Assembly: GCA_030770535.1 (NCBI GenBank)
Contig: JASVEC010000023.1
Location: 124,001 to 188,000, forward strand
Reading direction: 5' to 3'
From: Batkoa obscura
Taxonomy: Eukaryota > Entomophthoromycota > Entomophthoromycetes > Entomophthorales > Batkoaceae
Length of the DNA stretch: 64,000 nucleotides
The notes below the pieces were generated by a model. That model was given only the letters and a program-made list of their open reading frames with translations. It searched no databases and was not told the origin of the DNA. This document shows positions 37,401 to 48,211 of this stretch, in pieces; position 1 is the stretch's first letter, and each line of letters opens with the position of its first letter. The translations under genes and the position numbers were made by a program.

Positions 37401-37837
37401 AAACTATCTTTTCTTTTTCTACCTTCCCATTCGTTATACCCTTTGCTACCCATATCCGTTTGAGTATCCAAACTCTTACTTGTTTCACTGTTGTTATCCG
37501 AACTATAAATAAATTTGGGTATTACATTGGCTAAATCAAACTTGTTTTCAGGTAATCTAGTATTACTTTCTTCCACTGTTTTTCTTAAATTTCTAATAGC
37601 TTCAGAAGAAGAATGATTAGAAGCTCTAGAATTTGGTCTTTTTGGCTCAACATTTAAATTAATTTCGGGAATTGTCGTTGTTGGATTATAATTTTTATTG
37701 TCTTTAGGTTCTGGATTATCAAAAATAATTGTATTCTTTACACGTTCCAAAAGTTTACTAATTAAGCCTTGCTTTTCGGTATGTTTTGAACTTTCCATCT
37801 CATCAAAACTAATAAAATTGGTATTTTTATTGGTCAT
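31401..37837 (-). CDS. FAB1: Fab1/PIKfyve phosphatidylinositol-3-phosphate 5-kinase
   Basis: Four exons in phase (37102-37837, 32242-37032, 32075-32178, 31401-32003) give 2077 residues. The product makes PI(3,5)P2 on endosome and vacuole membranes. The FYVE finger spans the first intron: WMKDEHC (WxxD), [10 protein letters not shown] joined to [10 protein letters not shown], then RVCDYC. The Fab1-type chaperonin (CCT) domain follows: [50 protein letters not shown]/Cys-rich region includes [20 protein letters not shown]. The C-terminal PIP kinase domain has [20 protein letters not shown], the ATP lysine in [39 protein letters not shown] and [17 protein letters not shown]. Long Asn runs from ATT triplets interrupt the linkers. 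Length is close to other fungal Fab1. FYVE, CCT and kinase motifs are all intact. Confidence 0.96.
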
Positions 37838-38339
37838 TTTCGACTAACACATTGAAGTATTAAATACAAAATTAAAATTATTAATTGATTGATTAATATT
37901 AATAAATATAAATTGAGAAGTGATAATGTTATACAAAGGGTTAAAAATGCTTGTAAAATAGTAATTGTAAAAATAAAATATTTTTTTGAGGTCGTTAATT
38001 AGTTATGGTTTTGAACATGCTTTCCTAAGTGCTCAGTGATGCAATTAACAATTCGTAAAATATCATTGGTTCTTTTTATTTTACCCTCTTTGACTAAAAT
38101 TCTAAAGGTTAAGCACCCGCCTCTACGTCAAGTTTATTAATATTTGTTGGTAGTTAAATGTATAGTTATTGCATCTTTTTGATTTATTTTTTGTATTTAT
38201 ATAAATTCCAGCACCATAGATATTGTTTCAATATATTATTTAAAAAAATCGGTATAGCCAATTCTTTTATTAACCCTTAAGAAAACAACCACTTTATTGA
38301 AAACAGAAATATTACCAAATAAGGTAAAAAAGGTGAAAA

Positions 38340-38560
38340 TAGTTGTCAAATACAGTTCGAATTGACTCTACTTATCCAGCAGTAATAAGTTTGAGCAAAT
38401 CTCCTCACATCATGTTAGAGTGATCAAGAGAGTTCAGCGCATTTAGTACTAGGGGTGAAAAATCGATCAGTGAGGGTGTGTACTAATGGAAACTGTATAG
38501 TGAGTATATCTAGCTCCCGATAGAGTTGAACAATTTGAGTCACCCACTGTTCTTGTTTTA
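38340..38560. other. Unexplained segment with more G and C than its surroundings
   Basis: This stretch is visibly less AT-rich than the DNA around it and lacks long homopolymers. It has an interrupted inverted repeat, TTAGTAC (about 38437) and GTACTAA (about 38478), enclosing AGGGGTGAAAAATCGATCAG. There is no coding frame. A TTCGAA near 38360 resembles a tRNA B box but no tRNA folds around it. It might be a structured RNA, a SINE remnant or a regulatory block. Function unknown. Confidence 0.3.
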
Positions 38561-38801
38561 TGAATTTTAGTTCAAAATATAAAATTTGCTTATTTTCTAA
38601 GTCAATTTTTAAAATTAATAGATTATTTTTATTAATTATAATTACTTTGTTTTATTTTAATAATATTATAAGCTTTTATACTCTTGAATAAATTTATCAA
38701 TATAATTTAAATTGTTTTAAATTTCGTTTTATACGGGTTTTCATAATTTATGTTTAAAAATACTTTTTAACATAATAAATATCTTAATGATTAATGTGAC
38801 A

Positions 38802-38895
38802 TATGAGGGTTTTTTTTAGTTTCATTACTCTCAATTTTTTAAGCACTGTTTGAGTGGAAAAGCTATTAGTAAAACTCTTAAACAAAAAGATACAT
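38802..38895 (+). mobile_element. 100-bp MITE, left half of head-to-head palindrome
   Basis: TATGAGGGTTTTTTTTAGTT at the left, core AAGCACTGTTTGAGTGGAAA, AGTAAAACTCTTAAACAAAA, then GATACAT at the palindrome centre. 38841-38895 is a perfect inverted copy of 38899-38953. Confidence 0.9.
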
Positions 38896-38898
38896 CTC

Positions 38899-38997
38899 AT
38901 GTATCTTTTTGTTTAAGAGTTTTACTAATAGCTTTTCCACTCAAACAGTGCTTAAAAGGTAGAGAAAATAATGAAGCAAAAAAATCATCCTCATATC
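38899..38997 (-). mobile_element. 100-bp MITE, right half of head-to-head palindrome
   Basis: ATGTATCTTTTTGTTTAAGA at the centre, reverse core CCACTCAAACAGTGCTTAAA, and ATCATCCTCATA at the outer end. The inner 55 bp match the left half perfectly; the outer 40 bp are similar but diverged. Confidence 0.9.
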
Positions 38998-40049
38998 TTC
39001 ATACTGTATAAAATAATAGTCATTTTTATTCAAGTAGTTGTTAGAATTCACAGCATCAAAAGCTTATAATTTAATATAAGAATATATTTTAAATTATATT
39101 TTAAAATGTTGGTGTTTAATTTTGAATAATTTACAGCTACCGCAGCTCTTTTACAACTTATCTAATAGCTCATTTGAGAAAAAAAACAGTATTAAAATTT
39201 GCTTGAATATAAGAATTGCATAATAAAAATCAACTGTGAGAATAGTTTGGTTATAAAAATTATTACTATGAAGGTCGCAAAAAAGTTGCAACAACTGTAC
39301 ATAGTAAAAAACATTGATCTCTAATTTACCATATTAATACATTCATATTATAGTGATAGTCAATAGCAAATAAGAATGCTAACTTACTACAAGTTAAATA
39401 CTAGAGTAGCACTCCATTTGATAAAAAATTAATATGATTTTCAGCCAAAATAATCAATTTTAGTTGACTTTAGTTTAATAAATATTATTAATATTCTTGC
39501 TATTTGATATAATAGTATTAAAAATTAGCAATACTAAACTACACCAAACTTTGTTAAAAAATTACCAAAGTTATTTCACATGAATAGCATAAATAATATT
39601 AAAATCGAACTTGATGATAACAATGAATTCTATCACTTATTTTGGTGCTACAATGAATAATTGACATAATCAATTCTTAGAATATTAATAATAATAACAT
39701 AAATAACTTTATTATAATATAATAAATAACAATGATAAACAAAATAAAGGCTAAATAAACAAAAAAGCTAGAATACACTAGGACAAATAACTATGGTTGG
39801 TTGAAATGATAGATTGAATACAAGCAATTGTAATATTTCAATATTAACCTCTAAAAAGGCTAAAATCTCAAAGCAATCTTGACAAAATAGGCTAAAGTAA
39901 TTGGATCCACCAATAAAATCTTGACTCAGATAAAACAAAAAGATGAGGTGGAATGAGTAAAGGCTAATTTAAAATTTAAAACAATTATAAAAATGCAACT
40001 TACTTCATTTTGACTTCTTTAATTTTATTTCGAATTTTTTAGTTCAAAA

Positions 40050-41361
40050 ATGTCTTCTTTTGGCACTATATTTAAAGTCACTACTTATGGTGAAAGTCAT
40101 TGTTCTTCCGTTGGCTGTATAATAGAAAATGTCCCTCCAGGTTTAGAAGTAACGGAAGATTTAATTCAACCTCAATTAACTAGACGTAGACCAGGTCAAA
40201 GTAACTTAACTACTCCAGTAAATAATCCTATTTATTATAGTTTTAATATATTAAAATTAACCTTAATTATCTTATTAGCGTAATGAAGCTGACCGCGTCA
40301 AAATCGAAGCAGGTGTTGAACATGGAGTAAGTTTAGGCAGTCCCATTGCTTTAACAGTTAAAAACTTAGATCAAAGGCCACATGATTATAGTGAAACTGA
40401 TTTATACCCAAGACCAAGTCATGCTGATTGGACTTATTTATTAAAATATCAATTAAAATCTTCTTCTGGTGGAGGTAGATCTTCTGCTAGAGAAACTATT
40501 GGTCGTGTAGCTGCTGGTACCATTGCTGAACTTTACTTAAGAAAAGCATTCAACACAGAGATTGTTGCTTTTGTTTCTCAAGTGGGTAAAGTTAAAATGG
40601 ATTTCCTTAATGGTGAAGAAAACCATTTGGAATTCATGAAGTTTTTAAATACTATTGATCGCCCAACAGTAGACCAAAATAACATTCGTTGCCCAGATAT
40701 ACACGTTAGCGAGAAGATGAGAGAAGTAATAATGATAATGTTATTATATTTGAATTATTGTTAATTTTTATAGGCTATTTTAGAAGCTAAAGAAAGAAAT
40801 GATAGTATAGGTGGTGTGGTAACTTGTGTTATCCGTAATGCACCAAAAGGATTAGGGGAACCATGTTTTGATAAATTAGAAGCTAAACTTGCTCATGCTA
40901 TGTTATCTATTCCAGCTACCAAAGGGTTCGAAATTGGATCTGGGTTTAATGGAGCAGCTATGTATGGATCTCAACATAATGATAAATGGGTACCAACTGA
41001 AGGTGGCCTTTCAACTGTTACTAATTATTCAGGCGGTATACAAGGAGGTATTTCTAATGGAGAAAATATTTATTTTAATATTGCATTTAAACCAGCAGCT
41101 ACTATTTCTCAAGAGCAAGAAACTTGCACCTATGATGGTGAACCAGGTGTATTAAAAGCTCGTGGTAGACATGATCCTTGTGTGCTTCCAAGAGCTATTC
41201 CAATTGTAGAAGCTATGGCTTCTTTAGTTATTATGGATAATTTCCTTATCCAATCCGCTAGACTTTCAGCTAAGCAATTGATTCCAAATGCCAATATTCA
41301 TCCTTCCCTTTTAGGTAAAATCCCTACCAAATCTACTAATGGTATCAATGGCAATCATTAG
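40050..41361 (+). CDS. ARO2: Chorismate synthase
   Basis: Three exons in phase (40050-40217, 40279-40725, 40774-41361) give 400 residues, against 376 for yeast Aro2. The enzyme converts EPSP to chorismate, the last step of the shikimate pathway to aromatic amino acids, using reduced FMN. Signatures: [19 protein letters not shown] at the N-terminus, the substrate-binding [12 protein letters not shown] joined across the intron to [67 protein letters not shown], and [20 protein letters not shown]. All conserved FMN and substrate residues recognisable from the family are present. Fungal enzymes are usually bifunctional with their own flavin reductase; that cannot be read from motifs alone. The FAB1 gene is divergent, 2.2 kb away. 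Confidence 0.96.
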
Positions 41362-42135
41362 TTAAATTCGATTTATTTTATTGTTTACTTTATTAAAAAA
41401 AATAAACTTAACTCACACTTAAATATTTAGTATGAAATGGCTTGATTATTAATTTAATCCTTTTCTTTATACTCTAGAAGTGACTTAGTATTCTAAACCA
41501 CAGTATTTTTTCACCCTAGATTATAGCGACTACTGTTAATAAGGCATATTTACATGTATAAATTTATTACCATTCAATTTTAATATAAACAAATGAGTCC
41601 ATTTTTTGATTTCATTACTTTTCCATTTTTAAGCGCTATTTGAGTGGAAAGATTGTTAGTAAAATCCTCAAACAAAAAATTACATCCCCAAACCTTAACG
41701 TAAATTAAATTTGGGTTCTCTAGTATAAATGTATTCGAAACAAAAGCTACTTCTTGAGTGCAATGATTATTAGAATATTCGAATAGTATACTTATACAAA
41801 AATTGACTTTTATTTCGAATACGGTAATAACATTAAAATGTTCTACCAAACTATAAAATTTATACTATAAAGTGAGTATTATTTTGAAGCTATTCCGTAG
41901 ACTTTTGGATAATAACAGTAGTAATTAAAACCATCATCTTCATATCTAAAGGCAAACATGTGGATAATCTGATAAAAAACAACCTACGTAAACTTGATAA
42001 ATACTTCAAAAAATTTATAAATATTAAAAAAAATTTATTAAAATTAAAACACGCACTTTTAGAACAGCATAATAATATTTAACTCCATCTTAACATAGAA
42101 AATAAAAGATCAATTGAAGTACTATCCTTTAAAGA
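41362..42135. other. Convergent intergenic region with one MITE
   Basis: Lies between the ARO2 stop and the stop of the large disordered-protein gene. Contains the MITE at 41592 and no gene; an 89-codon reverse frame across the MITE is not credible. Confidence 0.6.
41592..41691 (+). mobile_element. 100-bp MITE family copy
   Basis: AATGAGTCCATTTTTTGATT at the left, core AAGCGCTATTTGAGTGGAAA, AGTAAAATCCTCAAACAAAA, and TACATCCCCAAA at the right. Confidence 0.9.
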
Positions 42136-45100
42136 TTAATTAAGTAAGTCCTTAATATTTGATCTCGAAGATGCATTGGGTTTCCTATTACTATCCTCTT
42201 GATTCGGACTACCCCCTTGGAATATATTTAAGTTTGGATTTATACCTTGATTAGCCCCAGTACGTCTGCGTACTTGACCTGCTCCTAAAATTGAATCGTA
42301 CATACTGATTGGTTGGTTGAGTGATTGATTTTGAATAGGTGCAAGAGAAATATGCTGACTATTTATATTATGATTACTTTGAATAGATTGGTCATAATAC
42401 CTTTGGGATGATCTTAGATTACCATCACTTTCGTTCTGAATGGATGGATAGCTTGTATGTATACGTTCATAATTATGACTTTGAAGCTTAGCTTTATCAA
42501 TATGCTGTGTTTGATGAGTAGCATTTACATCTTGATTTCTTTGATGATTAACTGACTGGAAATGATCTGACATTTGGTAACGCTGGGTATATTGAGAATT
42601 ATTGGATTCTTGTAACTGGGATGGGATACCTTGCTTTTGGTTTTGGCTATCAAAACGACTTTGAATCTCATGGTATTTATTAAGCTGAGATAGCTGCGGG
42701 TTATTTGCGTCTTGAGTAGCACTTACTGGGTATTTGGCAGTGGGGTTAATATAAGGAGACTCATGCCTATAATTCGCGTTAGATTGACGTGTTTCACCTG
42801 ACTGTTGCATTGGTTGACTTTGGTCCCTTCCTTTTACATATTGATTATTATGGCTGTATTCAAACCTATTCTCAATCTTTCTTAAATCTTGAGGATGTTC
42901 GTATGGCCTAAAAGAATCCTTAGAACCACTTTGAAGTACGGTATATCCTTTTTCTCTTGCTTCTTTTTGGCTTCCTAAAATACTAGAATGCTTTTTATTT
43001 GCATAAACCATTTGTGAAATATGTGAAGAACCTAAAGTAATGTTAGATCTTCCTGAATGTTGCGACTCAACAAATTTCCCTGAATAAGGCTCATTTAATA
43101 TCCTAATATTTCTTGATTGGTTACTGACCCCTTTAGGCCCAGAAGCATTTGGATCACTTTGGATGCTGCTTTGAACGAACTGATTCTGAGATATAACCTT
43201 AGGTGTGTGAGTATCTTTACTACCTATTTCGTGTCTTGGGTTATGAATAGCGACTTGTCTAAGTGGTGTCTGCTCATATCGACCTGCTTGAGAGAAATCC
43301 TTAGTTAATCTTTGAGCTACAATTCCTTCACGTGGGGAAGATTTATCTGCCGTAAATCGATCTAAATCTAATTTTGGTAGATAATCTTGCCTTAGTCCAG
43401 CAAATTGGCTGTATCCTTGATCAGCTGGTCTTGAGGTATATTGATTTGATAGGCTAATATTTTCATTTCGAGGATTAGGTGGAATTTGATTAGAATGTGA
43501 ACTTTGGAGAAAGAATTGATTGTGTAATTGAGTAGGCTTATGAGATAAGGCGGGTAGCGTATTTTCTCTGGGATTAATAGAATTTCCTTTATTAAAACCT
43601 TCATTGGCATTCCTATTCCTGTTATATGACATTTGGTTTTGTAATGCATTAAATTCTGATAATGGGTCACGTTTATCAGGAATATTTTTTGAAGTTTGTG
43701 CATTGATTATACTTCCTTCCTTTCTAGGTATCTTTGTCTCCATACCTTCATTTATGCCAGGAGTCATGGCTGATCTGGCTGATTTTTTTGTAGAAGACCT
43801 GATTGCTTTTTTACTTTCTTTTGATGAAGTAAGTGAAGCTGGTAAAGTAAAATCTTGCATATTACCACCAGAAGATTTTGAAGAAGGAAGCGTCCCAGTA
43901 GACGGTCCAACCATAGCAGGTGGCAGAATAGGTGCGTTTAACTCCATCATTGCTGATATAGCTAATTTGTCGCTTTTAGATGGCTTAGATTGGCGGAGAC
44001 TCTGGTTAATATTCATATGGTCATACCTATTAGTATCGTTTAGCATATTTGAGCCGCCAACCTTATATGTATCAGCTGGAGGAGGCTGATTATGTCGAAT
44101 AGGAGGGCGTGATGTTAATGTACCAGATACATTTGATTGCTGTAAAGCATTCGCAGATGATCTTTCAGGTCCTGATGCTGGAGCTGGAAGCTCAAAAAAT
44201 GGAGCAATCGATGGAAATCTAGGAATAGCTTTAGAATCAGGTTGTGGAGGCAATTGAGCGGAACTTTCGAGTATGCTTCTAGCCCTTTGTTTTGAATCAT
44301 GGTTTGTTTGAGAAACATGTTGACTATTTTCTTGTTTATTTCTGCTCAAGGCTCCAACTTGAAAAGGTTGGACAGCACTTTGATTTCCTGGGAGATAATA
44401 TGGTTTAGCCATACGATGATCAACTAAAGATTCTACTTTATTGGGATTTACTTTAGGATCGAATTGCCCTCTATATTGAACTTCTTCTTCATCCACCCCT
44501 TGTGTTCTAGACTGCATATTGTTTGGAGTACGTCTAAAAGGATAATTTGTAGCTCTATTTATTAATAATTCTTGTTCACTGTCCATTGTTGTAGAGGTAG
44601 CAAGCGGGGGTGGTAATGGAGTAAAGTAATTTGTATTATTATTTGATGTATTGGAAGACATATTGCTGTTTTCAACTTGCTTTGCTCTTATTCTTTCATA
44701 AAAGTCAATTGTATTTGGATTACTAGGCTTAGATGAAGATTCGTGTTGGACATTGGACCTGCTGCCTTGAACAAATTGATTATATCCGCTTAATGAGTCA
44801 GTAGATAAACGATGTGAAGATTCGTTCTGTTGAACAAATGCTACTGATAGAGGCTTAATTTCTGGAGGTGGTAATTGAGATGTTTGAGGAGGGCGATCAT
44901 GACTAAGTGTTGACTGGTTGCGGCTTTGAAAGCTTTCATGAGCAACTGGATAAGTGTTTGGATGGACAGCTTGTGAAGTGATAGGTAGTATCTTCTTGTA
45001 TTTGTTTAAATGATCTGTACTATCTGATGTATATGACGTTGTTACCTGGAGGTTATTAGAAAGCTGAGGATTCGTATTTGATATTGTTCCCTTTGTAAGA

Positions 45101-48100
45101 TTTTTCAAAGCCGATTTCTTTTTCTTACTGCTAGAAGGAGGCTGAAAATTATAAAATACGCTTATTCTTTCTTTCTGAATCTGTGAAAAAGATTTTGGTG
45201 GATCAGTACTATTAGATAGTCCTATTGGCTGATTAGGGTTTGGGGTTACTTTATTATCGGAATTAGCTAAAGGCGTTTCTTCTAAATTAGAGCTTAACTC
45301 TTTGTCACTCTCCTTTATCTTTCTTGATTTTCGTGTAATGTCCAATTTGTAGTTATCTACCATTGATCCTGACTCAATATCGGCTGGAGGTACAGATGTT
45401 TGATCTGACGTCAACTCTTTCTTTGAATTTTTGGTTTTATACTTCTTCCTCTTTTGCTTCTGTTCTGATGGAACTATGACTGGAATAACTTGGTCAGCTT
45501 CTTGTTGGATAAGTTCACTTTTTAGGTTTTCACTATTATCCTTTTCGACTGGCTCTTCAATTATTCGAGTAAAATTCTGGACTTCTTGTGAGCTCACTTT
45601 TATAATCTCTTCATCCAGAGTATTTGCTGGTATGTTTTCGGCATGAATGTTTTCTTTAAAATTGGTTTTATCACTCGATTCTGATGCAATATTCGATGAA
45701 GTAAGAGAAGTTTCAAGTTTGCTCTGGTTACTTTCAATCGCTTCTTTACTATCATCTATCTTCTGAATATCCTTTTTTATCACATCGTCTAATTGACTAT
45801 CACTGATGACATTATTCGGGCTTTCTTTGTTCTTTTGTTGAGACTGATAATCAAGTGAAACTATAGGCAAAATAGTTGGCAAAGCAATGGGTTGACTAAC
45901 TTTACGCTGAAAAATATTCATTGGCTTATTTCTTTCATTATGGTTGTTTGAATCACCCTTACAAACATTGGGAGCTTTGTTATTTATCTGTGTTTCATCA
46001 GTTATCATATCTTTGACAGGCTCTGTTTGATTGGTTGTACCTTCTGGAGTCAAAATAACATTATTCATATTACTATTCTCAATAATAGATTTATTTGGAT
46101 TAGTGCTTTCAATAAAATAGTGATTTGAATTAGTGCTTTCAGTCAAAATGTCATTTGAATTAGTGTTTTCAGCAAAGGGATGTGACAGCACATCATTATT
46201 GTTTTTTGGCGATTGGTTGGAAGTTATTTCTACGCTTTCATTTAGTACTGGAACTTGTTCATTTGATTCCATCGCTAAGGACTCATTATCATTAGTAGGA
46301 TCTAATTCATTTGATGAGTTTATTAACTGTTGTGATTCCTCGATCTCACTTTGATTCTCAATTAGATCATCTACTGTATTAGAAACGCTCATGCTACTTT
46401 GCTCTTCTGAATTCAATTCCGGTTCTAAAAAACGATTAGTTTAACTATTACTATAAATCAAATAAATATACTTACCTGTAAACTGAGCCCCAATTTGATT
46501 TAATAATTCATTAATGCTTTCGCCAGTAACAAATCGATTAAGCTCAGTTACGTTTTGTGAAGAACGCCCTATATCTAATTCTCTATAAGTTATTATATGA
46601 GGATCATTGTCTATCTCATTTGCCAACTCACGATGAATATCATTAAGAAATTCACTATCAACCTTAATAAGGCGTAATAAAGAATAGATAGGATTAACAA
46701 TGACCCTTTGACTACGTATTACATCATCTTTAATATTTAAAAGCTCCGAGATTAAAAGTACTGGATGAATTGTGTTACGATTACGGTAATTTTTAGTAAT
46801 CCCAATAAGAATATTATTAAGTAGCAACTTTGAATTAGGAAGATCCTTGATTAATTTTAACATGTAGTTCAATTGACTAAATGGACTGTTTATGAAAAGG
46901 AAAGAAGATACATGAACATTTCGAAGTTCCAACTTTTTTGAATTAGGCTGGATCCAATCAAGCATAAGTGTCTGCTTAATTTTAGTTGGTAAGAAACTGA
47001 AAGTAGTGAGTGATGATAATACTAGTTGATACTTTTCATTTATTTTTATAGCGAAAGTATATGCAAATTTATTGCTTTCATTAAATAGTAACAAGCCAAA
47101 ATATTTGAGCTCAAACATATCCTTAATTAAAGCTCCGAAGTCATCTCTTAAATCATTAGGAAAATATCGATTATTTGGATTATAATTTATATAACCCTGT
47201 ATGTTGTTTTTTTCTATGTCTGTTTCTCGCCATTTTAACAGCTTTATTAATTGAACTGAATTAGAATCATGCTTATAATCAAGAAAGTTTATGATTTGAA
47301 TCGGAAACTTCTTTTTACTACATTTTAAAATGAGCTCATACTCTACGTAATGCTTTTCAAATATAATATTATAAAGTAATGTAAATTTTGGTTCTAAAAG
47401 CCCAACTACATCTTTTGTTATAAATTCAATTTTAGAAAAATTTGCTTTCGAGGTTGGGGCGGAAGCAAGATCAAACCAAGAAATTCTTTCATCATCAAGG
47501 CATTTGTCGGATTGAAAATCAAACGTAAATATTAAGATTCTATTTCTCAAAGGTGAAAGAAGTCTTTTAACTCTCTGAGGCTCAATATCAGTGAACACCC
47601 ATATATAGCTATGTGCCCCATTGATTGAGGACATGGATAAGGCTTTTATCCAACTTGGTGAATTAGCTTCCGTTATTATGCTACCATTTTCTCTAAATTT
47701 TGTTAACACTTGTTTAAATGAAGATTAGAATTACTTACGTTTCATTTAAAATACTTTCTAGGAATGCTTCTTGTTGAAGATTATTTTTAAACTCACGATT
47801 TGACTTTACCCAATTAAATGAGTGGAATTGAATTTTATCTTTTCCAATCAAATAATAATAAGCTTGGCAAATTGCTAAAAATAAAAATTAGTTCATTGAA
47901 TATGATTGGTTGAAAAATTATATAAATAGCTGCTTAGTGGTTTCTATAACAATGTTGTTTTTTTAAATAAACTATAGTATTATAAAATCAAGCATATAAA
48001 TTAAATTGTTCAATTAACTCTTTTAAAGTTTATTTAAAGAGCATTCTTTTTCAATAATTTAATTTATACTTCAGCTTTTATCATTTCATTTGAATTGAAA

Positions 48101-48211
48101 TATTACTCTACCTGTTTTGACTAATTCTTGTTGCTCTCTATAAGCATCTGGGGTTGTAGAATTAGAGTTTAATGAAAAAAATATTGTATCATATTTATAT
48201 GGCTCAAACAT
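42136..48211 (-). CDS. Large protein of unknown function, folded N-domain and long disordered tail
   Basis: Four exons in phase (48112-48211, 47739-47874, 46476-47692, 42136-46424) give 1913 residues. Exons 3 and 4 each look like a separate gene, but the GTAAGT..TTTTTAG intron joins IGAQFT to EPELNSEEQ in frame. Residues 1-480 look folded: MFEPYKYDTIFFSLNSNSTT, AICQAYYYLIGKDKIQFHSF, SYIWVFTDIEPQRVKRLL, YFGLLLFNESNKFAYTF. This resembles a von Willebrand-A-like or nucleotide-binding-like alpha/beta fold with no metal-site motif. The remaining about 1430 residues are rich in Ser, Asn, Gln and Pro and predicted disordered, with basic patches (KQKRKKYKTKNSKKEL, KKKKSALKNLTKG). The tail opens with a degenerate 10-residue repeat. 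A folded front with a long phosphorylatable tail recalls replication or checkpoint adaptors such as Treslin/Sld3, but this is only a guess. Confidence 0.75.
46060..46175. repeat. Coding minisatellite, 30-bp unit
   Basis: About four tandem copies of a 30-bp unit containing TTTGAATTAGTGYTTTCAG lie inside the disordered tail of the large gene. On the coding strand they give the decapeptides ENTNSNDILT, ESTNSNHYFI, ESTNPNKSII and ENSNMNN. The copies are imperfect but in frame. Confidence 0.8.

Larger units (their letters stand above)
37838..40049. other. Intergenic with palindromic MITE pair and GC-richer segment
   Basis: No gene seen between the divergent starts of FAB1 and ARO2. Contains the head-to-head MITE pair at 38802-38997 and a compositionally odd stretch at 38340-38560. 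Confidence 0.6.

Noticed and set aside
38350-38430. tRNA gene suggested by a TTCGAA B-box-like sequence
   Set aside because: No matching acceptor stem, anticodon arm or A box at the right distance.
41580-41849. 89-codon reverse frame
   Set aside because: It runs through the MITE at 41592 and has no recognisable protein pattern.
43604-44089. 161-codon forward frame inside the large disordered-protein gene
   Set aside because: The opposite strand carries a long continuous frame spliced in phase; the forward product is low-complexity antisense text.
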